Positions 17,251-26,007 of a stretch of 64,000 nt of DNA are shown here, piece by piece. The stretch comes from Halomonas sp. HL-93 (lineage in GTDB: Bacteria; Pseudomonadota; Gammaproteobacteria; Pseudomonadales; Halomonadaceae). The position numbers and the translations under genes were made by a program. The stretch is from assembly GCF_900086985.1 (NCBI RefSeq), contig NZ_LT593974.1, positions 2,542,001-2,606,000 on the forward strand. The letters are read 5' to 3'. Each line of letters opens with the position of its first letter. Position 1 is the stretch's first letter. Under the pieces are notes generated by a model. It was given only the letters and a program-made list of their open reading frames with translations, was not told the DNA's origin and did no database searches.

Positions 17251-17353
17251 ATGGAGGAAATAGAGAAACCCCTTCGCGCTTATACTTTGGTCGCCCAGTG
17301 CCAGATGTTGTGGAGTTAGCTAAAGTGGGCTCAATAAATAATTTGAGTACCCC

Positions 17354-18016
17354 ATGCTGGAATTTCATCAGGTATATAAAAGCTACTCGACACCTCAAGG
17401 GCCGCTACAGGTACTGGAAAATGTCTCACTTAACCTGACCGCCGGCCAAAGCTTGGCGCTAATGGGTGAGTCGGGGAGCGGAAAATCCACCCTGCTGCAT
17501 CTTGCCGCAGGTTTGGACCTGCCCGACCAAGGCCACATCACACTCGCAGGTGAAAACGTTGCGTCTCTATCAGAGATGGAGCGCGCTCGCTTGCGCCGCG
17601 AGACGCTGGGCTTGGTGTTTCAGCAATTTCACTTAGTCCCCAGCCTATCGGTCATCGACAACTTGCGCTTACAGGCCCGCTTGGCCAAGCGCGACGATGC
17701 CGACTGGTCTGGCCACTTGATAGAGCGGCTAGGCCTTAAAGGGCTGGAAAAACGTTACCCAGAACAGCTCTCGGGCGGTCAACAGCAGCGCTTGGCAATT
17801 GGCCGCGCCCTGGCGCCGCGCCCCCCTCTGTTACTCGCCGACGAACCCACGGGCAACTTGGACGAGACGACCGCTAATGAGGTGCTTGAACTACTACTAA
17901 GCCTGATTCGAGAAACCCAGTGTGCGCTACTGGTCGTAACCCACAGTCCACAAGTCGCCGCCCCGCTTGACCGATGCCTGCGCCTGCGCCACGGCCAATT
18001 GATTAGCGCAATATGA
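17354..18016 (+). CDS. ABC transporter ATP-binding protein (MacB/LolD type)
   Basis: 220 residues. Walker A is GESGSGKST (about 38-46), the Q-loop lies in VFQQFHLVP, the signature is LSGGQQQR, Walker B is LLLADEPTG and the H-loop His is in VVTHSP. This is the mechanotransmission ABC class (LolD, MacB, YbbA). It overlaps the permease gene by 4 bases (ATGA), and that gene overlaps the lipoprotein gene the same way. The three form one operon, probably moving a hydrophobic or lipid substrate from the inner membrane (inference). Confidence 0.93.
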   Translation: MLEFHQVYKSYSTPQGPLQVLENVSLNLTAGQSLALMGESGSGKSTLLHLAAGLDLPDQGHITLAGENVASLSEMERARLRRETLGLVFQQFHLVPSLSVIDNLRLQARLAKRDDADWSGHLIERLGLKGLEKRYPEQLSGGQQQRLAIGRALAPRPPLLLADEPTGNLDETTANEVLELLLSLIRETQCALLVVTHSPQVAAPLDRCLRLRHGQLISAI

Positions 18017-20529
18017 TGAGCAAAGGACTGCCCACGGTATTGGCAACCCTGCTTACCCACTATCGACGTCATCCGGGCCAGTTGGCGATGTTACTGCTCG
18101 GCCTGTGGGTCGCCAGCGCTTTGTGGAGCGGTATCCAAGCCATCAACGCCACGGCACGCGACAGCTACGCCCGCGCCGATGCGCTGTTTGACACTCAACT
18201 CGACCGGCTTGAGCGTCGCGATGGTGCGCCCCTTACCCGCGACGACTATCTTGCCCTTCGTCAGGCGGGCCTGTCGGTATCGCCCATGTTAGAAGGCGAA
18301 TTGATCACCCAAGACGGCACAAGGCTGACGCTAATCGGCATTGATCCGCTGACCCTGCCAAGCGATAACCCGCTGGCCCAAACAGGCTCTTCTGCATCGC
18401 TAACCGATTTCCTAACGCCTCCTTGGCAAACCCGTATCGCCCCGGACGCCCTAACGGCAGTGGGGGTAGCACGTAAATACGCGACAGGCGCCACCCCAGC
18501 GCTGGCGGATGGCAAACCGCTCCCCCCACTGGTTTTAACTCCCAGCTTACCGCCCAACACGCTGATCATGGATATTGCTGCGGCGGCGCGATTACTCGAA
18601 AGCGGCACAGACATAACGCACCTCGTGGCCGCTCCAGGCGCGCTTGCTAAAGCTCCCCAGGGGTTAACACTCACCCGCGCCAGTAGCCTTGCGTCACCCG
18701 GCCAGCTTACCGAGAGCTTTCATCTCAACCTCACCGCGCTGGGGCTGCTCGCTTGGGTGGTTGGACTGTTTATTGTTCAAGCCGCACTGGGGCTTGCCTT
18801 GGAGCAGCGTCTCGGCATGCTGCGCACCCTGCGCGTGCTGGGGGTTTCAGGTCGCAGCCTGGTCCTGGCGCTCTGCTTAGAGCTGATCCTGCTTGGCCTG
18901 ATCGGAGCACTTGCCGGCATTGCCAGCGGCGTATGGCTGGCACGTTTGTTACTCCCGGATGTCGCGGCAACCCTGGGTGCACTCTATGACGCAGGGGTCG
19001 GGCAATCGCTTAACTTACCCTGGCATTACTGGGTGGGCGGGCTTGCGGTTAGCCTTGCCGGGCTATTACTAGCGGGCAGCGGCGTGCTATGGCGTGCCGC
19101 ACGCTTGAACGTATTGGAAATCGGCCAGATGCAGGCCTGGCGTAGCGGTTACCGGCGGCAATTAACACTAATGAGCATTAGCGGCGCACTCGCCGTGGGT
19201 CTGGCATTCGCATTTTACGGCTGGCTACATTTTCAGCGCCCTGGCGATGGCTTAGTGGCAGGCTTTGGGCTGATTGCCGCACTGCTGCTGGCCAGCGCTC
19301 TGTTGTTACCGCCCTTTTTAGCGCTGGCTCTTAAAGGACTGAGTCACCTTACTAAGCGCCGCCCACTGATTCACTGGGCACTTGCGGATATGCAACTTCA
19401 ACTGCCCAGGCTGTCGCTGGCCATGATGGCACTACTCATAGCATTGGCGACCAACCTGGGGGTCAGCAGCATGGTGGGTGGTTTTCGGCTCACCTTTTTA
19501 GACTGGCTTGACCAGCGCTTGGTCGCGCCTCTGTATGTAAACGCCCCCGCCGAGCAATACGCTGACATTGACGCCTGGCTCGCGGATCGACCCGAAGTGA
19601 CCGAGCGTTTGCTCACCCGGAGTAGTGACACCACCCTCATGTCGGCTAATACGCCCGAGGGAGAGCGTTCAATAGGCACCCCTATTGAGCTTTTCGGCAT
19701 TACCCCTGGCGAATCACTCACGCCCCATTGGCCGCTGCTAGCGACGCAATCAGACCGCGCCTCTGCTTGGCAGGCCTTTACTGAAGGTGCGATATTTATC
19801 AATGAACAGCTTGCCATCGCCGAGAACCTAACGCCCGGAGATCGGCTAACCCTGAGCGCCCCAGGCGCCAATGAAACGCTAACGATTGCTGCGATCTACC
19901 CAGACTACGGCAATCCTAGCAGCCAAGTACTCATGGCCTCTCCCCAGCTTGCCGCAAGGTTTAATGCGCCGCCCAGTTCGATGGGGTTGGTATTGCGTGA
20001 CGACGCCGATGAGGAGGCGCTGGGTAACGCCCTCCTTGAGCAGTTTAATCTGGGTAGCGATGCGCTCAGCAATCAACGCGAGGTCAAACGCATTGCCACC
20101 GAGATTTTTGAACGCACTTTTACCATTACCCGCGCCCTTAATATGTTGACCTTAGCGGTGGCGGCACTGGCGCTATTCGCCAGCCTGTTGGCCCAGGCAC
20201 GCAACCGACGCCAACAGTTAGCGCCTCTCTGGGCACTGGGGGTGCCCCGGTCCCAGTTGGCCCAGTTGACCCTCGCGCAGTTGGGCGGAGCCGCGCTGGT
20301 CACTGGCCTGCTTGCCATTCCACTTGGCATTGCCATTACCTGGGGATTAGTTGCGATCATTAATGTTGCCGCGTTCGGCTGGCGGCTGCCGCTTTATCTG
20401 TTTCCCTGGGAAATGGCCGTTACCCTTGCCACTGCGATCGGCGTGGCGCTATTGGCAGCCACCCTACCCGCGCTAAGGTTCTGGCGAGCCTCGCCGCGAG
20501 CACTGCTGGCCGAAGAGGTACAGCAATGA
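18013..20529 (+). CDS. FtsX-like ABC permease (YbbP type)
   Basis: 838 residues. There is one N-terminal helix (about 20-40) followed by a large periplasmic domain. A first FtsX block of helices lies near 240-370, a middle set near 390-500, a second periplasmic domain near 500-700 and a terminal FtsX block near 710-830 (LARARNRRQQLAPLWALG-like region). Two FtsX repeats in one chain match YbbP/DevC-like permeases, so a homodimer is not needed. ATG at 18013 overlaps the ATPase stop; ATG at 18016 is an alternative. The partner ATPase and the AttH-like lipoprotein are on either side. Confidence 0.9.
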   Translation: MMSKGLPTVLATLLTHYRRHPGQLAMLLLGLWVASALWSGIQAINATARDSYARADALFDTQLDRLERRDGAPLTRDDYLALRQAGLSVSPMLEGELITQDGTRLTLIGIDPLTLPSDNPLAQTGSSASLTDFLTPPWQTRIAPDALTAVGVARKYATGATPALADGKPLPPLVLTPSLPPNTLIMDIAAAARLLESGTDITHLVAAPGALAKAPQGLTLTRASSLASPGQLTESFHLNLTALGLLAWVVGLFIVQAALGLALEQRLGMLRTLRVLGVSGRSLVLALCLELILLGLIGALAGIASGVWLARLLLPDVAATLGALYDAGVGQSLNLPWHYWVGGLAVSLAGLLLAGSGVLWRAARLNVLEIGQMQAWRSGYRRQLTLMSISGALAVGLAFAFYGWLHFQRPGDGLVAGFGLIAALLLASALLLPPFLALALKGLSHLTKRRPLIHWALADMQLQLPRLSLAMMALLIALATNLGVSSMVGGFRLTFLDWLDQRLVAPLYVNAPAEQYADIDAWLADRPEVTERLLTRSSDTTLMSANTPEGERSIGTPIELFGITPGESLTPHWPLLATQSDRASAWQAFTEGAIFINEQLAIAENLTPGDRLTLSAPGANETLTIAAIYPDYGNPSSQVLMASPQLAARFNAPPSSMGLVLRDDADEEALGNALLEQFNLGSDALSNQREVKRIATEIFERTFTITRALNMLTLAVAALALFASLLAQARNRRQQLAPLWALGVPRSQLAQLTLAQLGGAALVTGLLAIPLGIAITWGLVAIINVAAFGWRLPLYLFPWEMAVTLATAIGVALLAATLPALRFWRASPRALLAEEVQQ

Positions 20530-21698
20530 ACCGCCGACTGCTGCTAATGCTGATCACGTTGAGTCTAAGCGGCTGTGACAATGGTGATAACACTGCAAAT
20601 AACGCAGGCTTCGCCGGTTTAGGAGAAGACGCCGATGGTTTTCAACACGCCCAACCTAACCAAGCGCTTAACGTTTCAGACGATTTCCCACAAGCACATG
20701 CCGCCCACCCGGATTACCGTATTGAATGGTGGTACCTCACTGCCAATTTGGAAGATGACACAGGTAAACCGTTAGGCCTGCAGTGGACGCTCTTCCGGCA
20801 GGCCCTCATGCCGCCCAGCGAACGCCCCGAACCCACGCCCTGGGCTGCTGACCAGCTCTGGATGGCCCACATGGCGATTTCCCAAGGCGAGCAGCACCAG
20901 GTGGCCGAACGCTTTGGGCGCAGTCACTCTCAAGCGGGCCTTTCTCAAACACACGATGCCCAAGCGGGCGTAACAGCTAGCCCGTTTCAGGCTTGGCTGG
21001 ATGACTGGCAGCTCAAAGCGAGCGAAGAAGCCGACAACACAGCCTTCAACCACCTAACGCTCACCGCTTACAGCGGAGAAGGCGAGTCGCGATTTGGCTA
21101 TACCCTGGAACTTACTGCCGAGGGACCGCTCGTGTTGCACGGTAACAAGGGGTTCAGCCAAAAAGCCGCCAACGGCCAAGGATCGATGTATTACAGCCAG
21201 CCCTTCTGGCAAATAGAAGGCGACGTCACCCTCAATGGTGAAACCAAAACGGTGAGTGGCCGCGGCTGGTTGGATCGCGAATGGAGCAGCCAACTCCTCG
21301 ATGCCCGTCAATCCGGCTGGGACTGGTTCTCGATCCACCTTGATGACGGCCATAAGCTGATGGCGTTTCAGCTACGTGGCGGCGGTGACTCCGAAAAAGA
21401 GCCAGGCACTGACTATCGCTCTGGCACCTGGATTTCTCCCCAAGGCGACGCCACACCTTTGGCAACAGACGACCTTACGCTAACACCACTGGCAACCTCG
21501 GCAGTCGCTGGTCGTGACGTACCTACCCGCTGGCGCTTAGAAGTGCCGTCGGCAGGTCTTGATATGCATATCGAAGCGCCCCACGCCGACCGCTGGATGA
21601 CCACCAGCGTGCCCTACTGGGAAGGCGAAGTAGTGGTCAACGACCACGCCAGCGGCGAACCGCTTGGCGAGGGGTATCTTGAGATGACGGGGTATTAA
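20526..21698 (+). CDS. AttH/CrtC-like lipocalin-fold lipoprotein
   Basis: 390 residues. The signal peptide ends in a lipobox (SLSGC; Cys at residue 17), so it is probably a lipoprotein. The mature part begins with a Gly/Asn linker, then the AttH/CrtC twin lipocalin-like domain: YRIEWWYLTANLED, LQWTLFRQAL, GRGWLDREWSS and WDWFSIHLDDGHKLMAFQLR. This family includes carotenoid 1,2-hydratase and Agrobacterium AttH, but no carotenoid genes are nearby. The operon with an ABC ATPase and FtsX permease suggests periplasmic handling of a hydrophobic ligand. The exact substrate is unknown. Confidence 0.88.
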   Translation: MNRRLLLMLITLSLSGCDNGDNTANNAGFAGLGEDADGFQHAQPNQALNVSDDFPQAHAAHPDYRIEWWYLTANLEDDTGKPLGLQWTLFRQALMPPSERPEPTPWAADQLWMAHMAISQGEQHQVAERFGRSHSQAGLSQTHDAQAGVTASPFQAWLDDWQLKASEEADNTAFNHLTLTAYSGEGESRFGYTLELTAEGPLVLHGNKGFSQKAANGQGSMYYSQPFWQIEGDVTLNGETKTVSGRGWLDREWSSQLLDARQSGWDWFSIHLDDGHKLMAFQLRGGGDSEKEPGTDYRSGTWISPQGDATPLATDDLTLTPLATSAVAGRDVPTRWRLEVPSAGLDMHIEAPHADRWMTTSVPYWEGEVVVNDHASGEPLGEGYLEMTGY

Positions 21699-21813
21699 AA
21701 GAAAAGCCAACATAGCAGCGTATTTTGTATAGCTAATGACGCTTTTCGACAATTTTTTACCGCACACCGCGACACACTAGTACGTGGATAAACGACTTAC
21801 TAGAGAGCGCGCC

Positions 21814-22707
21814 ATGAATCGCAATGTCATTCTCACCTGTGCCGTTACTGGCGCGGGTGATACCACCGCCAAAAACCCCAACGTTCCCGTTTCGCCCAAG
21901 GCTATCGCAGCCTCCTGCATTGACGCTGCACGCGCAGGCGCCAGCATCGCGCATATCCACGTTCGCGACCCGGAAACCGGTGGCATCAGCCACTCGACCG
22001 ACCATTTCCGCGAAGTGATGGAGCGCGTTCGCGAGGCGGATGTGGATATCGTGATGAACATCACCGCTGGCGGCGGCGGCGACTGGATTCCGGATGCCCA
22101 AGACCCGACTCGTGGCGGCCCTGGGACCGATATTCAAACGCCCGCCGAACGCCATGCGCCCGTGGGTGAGCTACTTCCCGAGCTGTGCACTCTGGACTGC
22201 GGCAGCCTCAATTTTGGCGATATGGTTTACGTCAACCCGGCTGACTGGCTGCGCGAGCACGCCCGCCTGGTGCAAGCTGCGGGGGTAAAGCCGGAGCTGG
22301 AGTGCTTTGACCTAGGTCACGTCTGGTTTGCCCGCCAGCTTCAGCAAGAAGGCTTGATCGACGGCGACCCGCTCTATCAGCTCTGTCTGGGTATCCCCTG
22401 GGGGGCCGAAGCCGACACCGAAACCATGCTGGCCATGCGCAACAAATTACCCGCTAATGCTAACTGGGCGGCCTTTGGCATTGGTCGCCATCAAATGCCC
22501 ATGGTCGCCCAAGCAGTGCTACTGGGGGGACACGCTCGGGTCGGGCTGGAAGATAATCTGTTTTTAGAGAAAGGCGTATTGGCCAATAACGGCCAACTGG
22601 TAGAGAAAGCCTCGACGATTATTGAGAACCTCGGCGCCCACGTCATGACACCTGCTGAAACCCGCGCCCATCTCACGCTTCGCGACCCGTCAGGAGGTGA
22701 CGCATGA
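21814..22707 (+). CDS. cdhC: BKACE-family 3-dehydrocarnitine cleavage enzyme
   Basis: 297 residues from the ATG at 21814; the frame extends to 21784 without family residues. The beta-keto acid cleavage enzyme (DUF849) motifs are clear: VSPKAIAASC, AHIHVRDPETG, NITAGGGGDW, DCGSLNFGDMVYVN and GHARVGLEDNLFL. In carnitine breakdown it converts 3-dehydrocarnitine plus acetyl-CoA to betainyl-CoA plus acetoacetate. The following carnitine dehydrogenase and thioesterase genes, both overlapping, fix this role over lysine fermentation. It starts the plus-strand cdh operon. Confidence 0.92.
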   Translation: MNRNVILTCAVTGAGDTTAKNPNVPVSPKAIAASCIDAARAGASIAHIHVRDPETGGISHSTDHFREVMERVREADVDIVMNITAGGGGDWIPDAQDPTRGGPGTDIQTPAERHAPVGELLPELCTLDCGSLNFGDMVYVNPADWLREHARLVQAAGVKPELECFDLGHVWFARQLQQEGLIDGDPLYQLCLGIPWGAEADTETMLAMRNKLPANANWAAFGIGRHQMPMVAQAVLLGGHARVGLEDNLFLEKGVLANNGQLVEKASTIIENLGAHVMTPAETRAHLTLRDPSGGDA

Positions 22708-23657
22708 GCCGCTTAGCCGTTATTGGCACCGGCGTGATCGGCAACGGCTGGATTGCCCGTGCCCTCGCCCAAGGCTGGGACGTCGTCGCGTTTGACCCAG
22801 CGTCTGAAGCGCCAGCGCGCACCCGCGCGTTTATCGACAACGCCTGGCCCTCGTTAACTCAGCTCGGCCTAGCGCCGGAGGCAAGCCCTGAGCGGCTAAC
22901 GTTTGTGGCAACGATTGAAGAGGCCGTAAGCGACGCCGATCTGATTCAGGAAAACGTTCCCGAACGCCTGGCGCTCAAGCAGGAGATTCTGGCCGCCATT
23001 GACGCCGCTGCCGCACCGAAGATCATCATCGGCTCGTCAACTTCTGGCTTTAAACCTAGCGACCTGCAGCAGCAGTGCCAACAAGCGCCCGGGCGCGTGA
23101 TCGTCGCTCACCCCTTCAACCCGGTATATTTACTGCCGCTGGTGGAGCTTGTGGGAGGCGAGGCCACCCAACCGGCGCAGATTGCCAGTGCGCAGTCGCT
23201 TTATCAGACGCTCGCCATGCGCCCGCTGGTGGTACGTCGTGAAATAGAGGGCCACATTGCCGACCGCTTGATGGAAGCGCTGTGGCGCGAAGCCCTGCAT
23301 TTGGTCAACGATGGCGTGGCGACCACCGAAGAGATCGACGCCGCCGTAGTTTACGGCTGCGGGCTACGCTGGCCGCTAATGGGCACCTTCTTGACCTTCC
23401 ACTTGGCCGGTGGCGAGCCTGGCATGCGCCATATGCTGGAGCAGTTTGGCCCCGCGTTAAAACTGCCCTGGACCAAGCTGGAAGCCCCAGAACTCACCGA
23501 CGAGCTGATTGACAAGGTGGTGGAAGGCTGTGAGCACCAGGCGGCAGGCCGTTCAGTCGCTTCGCTGGATCGCCGCCGGGATGACTTTTTAGTCGAGCTG
23601 TTGGAAGTAGTGCAAAAGTACTGGCCCGAAGCCGAAGGCCTAAAAGGACGCATCTGA
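22704..23657 (+). CDS. lcdH: L-carnitine dehydrogenase
   Basis: 317 residues of the 3-hydroxyacyl-CoA dehydrogenase fold. An NAD-binding motif GTGVIGNGWIARAL lies at 8-21. The catalytic region is SSTSGFKPSDL, and HPFNPVYLLPLVE carries the conserved His and Glu. The C-terminal helical domain has CGLRWPLMGTFLTFHLAGG. It oxidises L-carnitine to 3-dehydrocarnitine. It overlaps cdhC by 4 bases (ATGA) and the thioesterase by 1 base (TGATG). In pseudomonads the gene is called cdhA. Confidence 0.94.
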   Translation: MSRLAVIGTGVIGNGWIARALAQGWDVVAFDPASEAPARTRAFIDNAWPSLTQLGLAPEASPERLTFVATIEEAVSDADLIQENVPERLALKQEILAAIDAAAAPKIIIGSSTSGFKPSDLQQQCQQAPGRVIVAHPFNPVYLLPLVELVGGEATQPAQIASAQSLYQTLAMRPLVVRREIEGHIADRLMEALWREALHLVNDGVATTEEIDAAVVYGCGLRWPLMGTFLTFHLAGGEPGMRHMLEQFGPALKLPWTKLEAPELTDELIDKVVEGCEHQAAGRSVASLDRRRDDFLVELLEVVQKYWPEAEGLKGRI

Positions 23658-24112
23658 TGATCATCTATAAAACCCATGTCGCAGCCGAATGGGTCGACTA
23701 CAACGGCCATATGAACGACGCGGAGTACGCCCGCGTCTTTTCCCAGGCCTGTGAAGCGCTGATCGATCAAATCGGGCTGGATGAAGCAGGCCGCCAACAC
23801 TACGGCTATACGATTTACACCTTGGAAACCCATCTTTGTTATCGCCGCGAAGCCCACCAAGGTCAGGCGCTTGATGTGGACCTAACGCTGCTCGATAGCG
23901 ATACAAAACGCCTGCACGTGTTTTTCGCCATGCTTGATGATGAGGGCAATCTGCTGGCGTCCAGCGAGCAGATGCTGATGGGCATGAAGCAAGCATCAGG
24001 GCGGCCAAGTCCGTTTCCAACGAAAATTGCGAACCGCATCGAAGAACTGCCCAAAGCCAATAGTGAGGCGTGGCCCGAGTTGGCAGGCCGCACTATCGGC
24101 ATCCGACGCTAG
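23657..24112 (+). CDS. cdhB: Betainyl-CoA thioesterase (hotdog fold)
   Basis: 151 residues, single 4HBT-type hotdog domain. The catalytic segment is EWVDYNGHMNDAEY near residues 12-25, with the Asp and the NGHMN motif intact, followed by THLCYRREAHQGQALDV. It hydrolyses betainyl-CoA to glycine betaine and CoA, closing the carnitine-to-betaine route. Translational coupling to the carnitine dehydrogenase (TGATG) supports the specific role. Glycine betaine would serve as both nutrient and osmoprotectant in a halophile. Confidence 0.9.
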   Translation: MIIYKTHVAAEWVDYNGHMNDAEYARVFSQACEALIDQIGLDEAGRQHYGYTIYTLETHLCYRREAHQGQALDVDLTLLDSDTKRLHVFFAMLDDEGNLLASSEQMLMGMKQASGRPSPFPTKIANRIEELPKANSEAWPELAGRTIGIRR

Positions 24113-24135
24113 GCTATAAAAGATATACAAATGCC

Positions 24136-24957
24136 ATGCACATAGACGCTTTTATTCAACGCTTTAGCGCAGGGCTCACCGTGATGGAGGAGCTCCCCTT
24201 GCCCCAGTCGAGGCGCGCCTATGACAAGCTTTGCCGCACGTTCGCCCCACCCGACCCAGACGGTATGCGGGTTGAAAATAGCGTTTTGGATGGTGTGGGC
24301 GTGCGCCGATTGATCCCCCAACAGCGAACACCAGGCTGCGTTCTGTTTATCCATGGCGGCGGCTTTACCATTGGCTCTGTAGAAAGCCATCACGGCCCTG
24401 CCGCCAGCTTGGTCCAGCGGCTTGAACGTGAAGTGGTCAGCGTGAGCTACCGGCTTGCGCCAGAAGTAGATTACCCCGCCATGCTGGCAGACTGCCAAGC
24501 GGTGCTAGAAGCGATTCAACCGATTGCGCTGGTGGGTGACAGCGCCGGTGGGCGGCTTGCGATAGATTTGGCGCATAGCCTCAACACAGCACCGCCATTG
24601 GGGTTAATCTATCCACCCGTTGGCGAGCTTTCGCCAGCCTGTCTGGGCGAGGACGCTGCACTTCTCTCACGAAATGACGTGTTAGGCATTTGCCAGCAGT
24701 TGCCTGCAATCATCGCTACCCAGCGGGATCACAGCCCTCCTTCCACGAGTATTGAAGTCCTCACGGTGGAGCACGACCCATTAACACGGCCTATAGAAGC
24801 CGCAGTGGCCCACTGGCAGGAGGCGGGTGCGTCGGTTGGCTATCGCTGCGCTCTGCAAATGGTCCACGGCACCCTACACGCTCATGCGCTGCTGCCTTCA
24901 ATGCAAAACGCCTGGCAGGATTTCTGCCAGGCGCTTCGCAAACGTCTTGCCGACTAG
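24136..24957 (+). CDS. hocS: Alpha/beta hydrolase, probable short-chain acylcarnitine hydrolase (HocS-like)
   Basis: 273 residues from the ATG at 24136; the frame also extends upstream into the thioesterase gene. The hormone-sensitive-lipase-like HGGGF motif forms the oxyanion hole, the nucleophile elbow is GDSAGG, and the acid and base are likely in VEHDPLT and HGTLHAH. The position right after cdhC-lcdH-cdhB matches the Pseudomonas aeruginosa caiX-cdhCAB-hocS operon as I recall it. There HocS frees carnitine from short O-acylcarnitines. The substrate is inferred from that context. A perfect hairpin at 24910-24932 lies in its 3' end. Confidence 0.8.
   Translation: MHIDAFIQRFSAGLTVMEELPLPQSRRAYDKLCRTFAPPDPDGMRVENSVLDGVGVRRLIPQQRTPGCVLFIHGGGFTIGSVESHHGPAASLVQRLEREVVSVSYRLAPEVDYPAMLADCQAVLEAIQPIALVGDSAGGRLAIDLAHSLNTAPPLGLIYPPVGELSPACLGEDAALLSRNDVLGICQQLPAIIATQRDHSPPSTSIEVLTVEHDPLTRPIEAAVAHWQEAGASVGYRCALQMVHGTLHAHALLPSMQNAWQDFCQALRKRLAD
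24910..24932. terminator. Hairpin in the 3' end of hocS (convergent with caiX)
   Basis: A 9-base-pair perfect stem (GCCTGGCAG / CTGCCAGGC) with a 5-base loop lies inside the last codons of hocS, close to the end of the convergent caiX gene at 24968. Without a T-run on either strand it is not a textbook terminator, but it may limit transcript collision or protect 3' ends. The function is inferred from position. Confidence 0.3.
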
Positions 24958-24967
24958 ACGTTAAGGG

Positions 24968-25903
24968 TTATGGATAGTCAGCCCGCACTTGCTCAATGGC
25001 GGACTCGCCTTCGCGGGTCTCGACGCCGTCTAGCCATTCGGCGACAGTGTCTAAGTTGTTGCCAATCCACTCACGCGCAACCTCATCCGCCGGGCGTTCT
25101 TCGTAGCTATACTCGTGCACCCAGTCGTTTTGATCGCCGATCGCCACTTCGTATTGAGAGAGGAAACGATGTAGCTGAGGGTCTTGCTCTGCTAGGCTAG
25201 TGGGCACAATCGTCCAAACGGTGCTTTCGATTTGCGCGACACCGGAATCGTCGGCATCCTCAAGATACGCTAAATCAAAGCTCACGTTCATCCAGTGGGG
25301 CTCCCAGCCGACAAACGTCACCCACTCTTCATCGGCCATTTTTTGCTCGGCCTGGGCGAGCATGGCGGATGTGGAGCTCTCGCGCAGATCCCAATCACCT
25401 AGCCCTGCACTGTCGTTATCTATCGCCTTGAGTATTGCTTCATTAATGCCGGTACCCGCCTCGATACCCTGAATTTCACCATCGAAACGGTCACGATGGG
25501 CATCCAGGTCGGCTACCGACGTAACCCCGGCGTCATAGACATACTGAGGCACTACCAATCCTGAATTGGCGCCTTGAATATTGGAAACCAGCTTTTCGAC
25601 TTTATCATCGGCCACCAACGGCTCCACCATATCGGTTTGAACCGGGTACCAGCCGCCTAAATAGACATCAATGTCGTCACGGGTTAAACCTTCAAGAATG
25701 ACGCTTACCGCCAACTCGCGCTGGCGTGTTTCATAGCCCATGGCCTCCATGAGTTGCGCCGCCACTTCCGACTTGACGGTAACGCCAGGCCACGGCGGCA
25801 CCCCAAAACGCACCTCATCAAGCTCCGCCATGGCAGGAGCGGCGGCAAACGTAGAGAATAAGAAACCGGCTTTTAACGATAAAGACTTGGCAGTGGTAGA
25901 CAT
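24968..25903 (-). CDS. caiX: Carnitine/betaine ABC substrate-binding protein (CaiX/ProX type)
   Basis: 311 residues with a signal peptide (cleavage after PAMA). The OpuAC-like fold shows RFGVPPWPGVTVKSEVAAQLM, VYLGGWYPVQTDM, GIEAGTGINEAIL and VTFVGWEPHWMN; Trp residues in these segments form the aromatic cage for quaternary amines. In P. aeruginosa caiX leads the carnitine operon. Here it is on the opposite strand and converges on hocS. No permease or ATPase gene is nearby, so it must share a betaine/choline ABC system encoded elsewhere, as CaiX does. Confidence 0.9.
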   Translation of the reverse strand: MSTTAKSLSLKAGFLFSTFAAAPAMAELDEVRFGVPPWPGVTVKSEVAAQLMEAMGYETRQRELAVSVILEGLTRDDIDVYLGGWYPVQTDMVEPLVADDKVEKLVSNIQGANSGLVVPQYVYDAGVTSVADLDAHRDRFDGEIQGIEAGTGINEAILKAIDNDSAGLGDWDLRESSTSAMLAQAEQKMADEEWVTFVGWEPHWMNVSFDLAYLEDADDSGVAQIESTVWTIVPTSLAEQDPQLHRFLSQYEVAIGDQNDWVHEYSYEERPADEVAREWIGNNLDTVAEWLDGVETREGESAIEQVRADYP

Positions 25904-26007
25904 AGGGCTAAAACCTCTTATTAATTAGGTATAGCCAGTATGCGCGCCTTGCTGCCAACTAGTAGCCATTAGCCGACACTTACTAGTCATTAAACGCCGC
26001 CCAGGCG

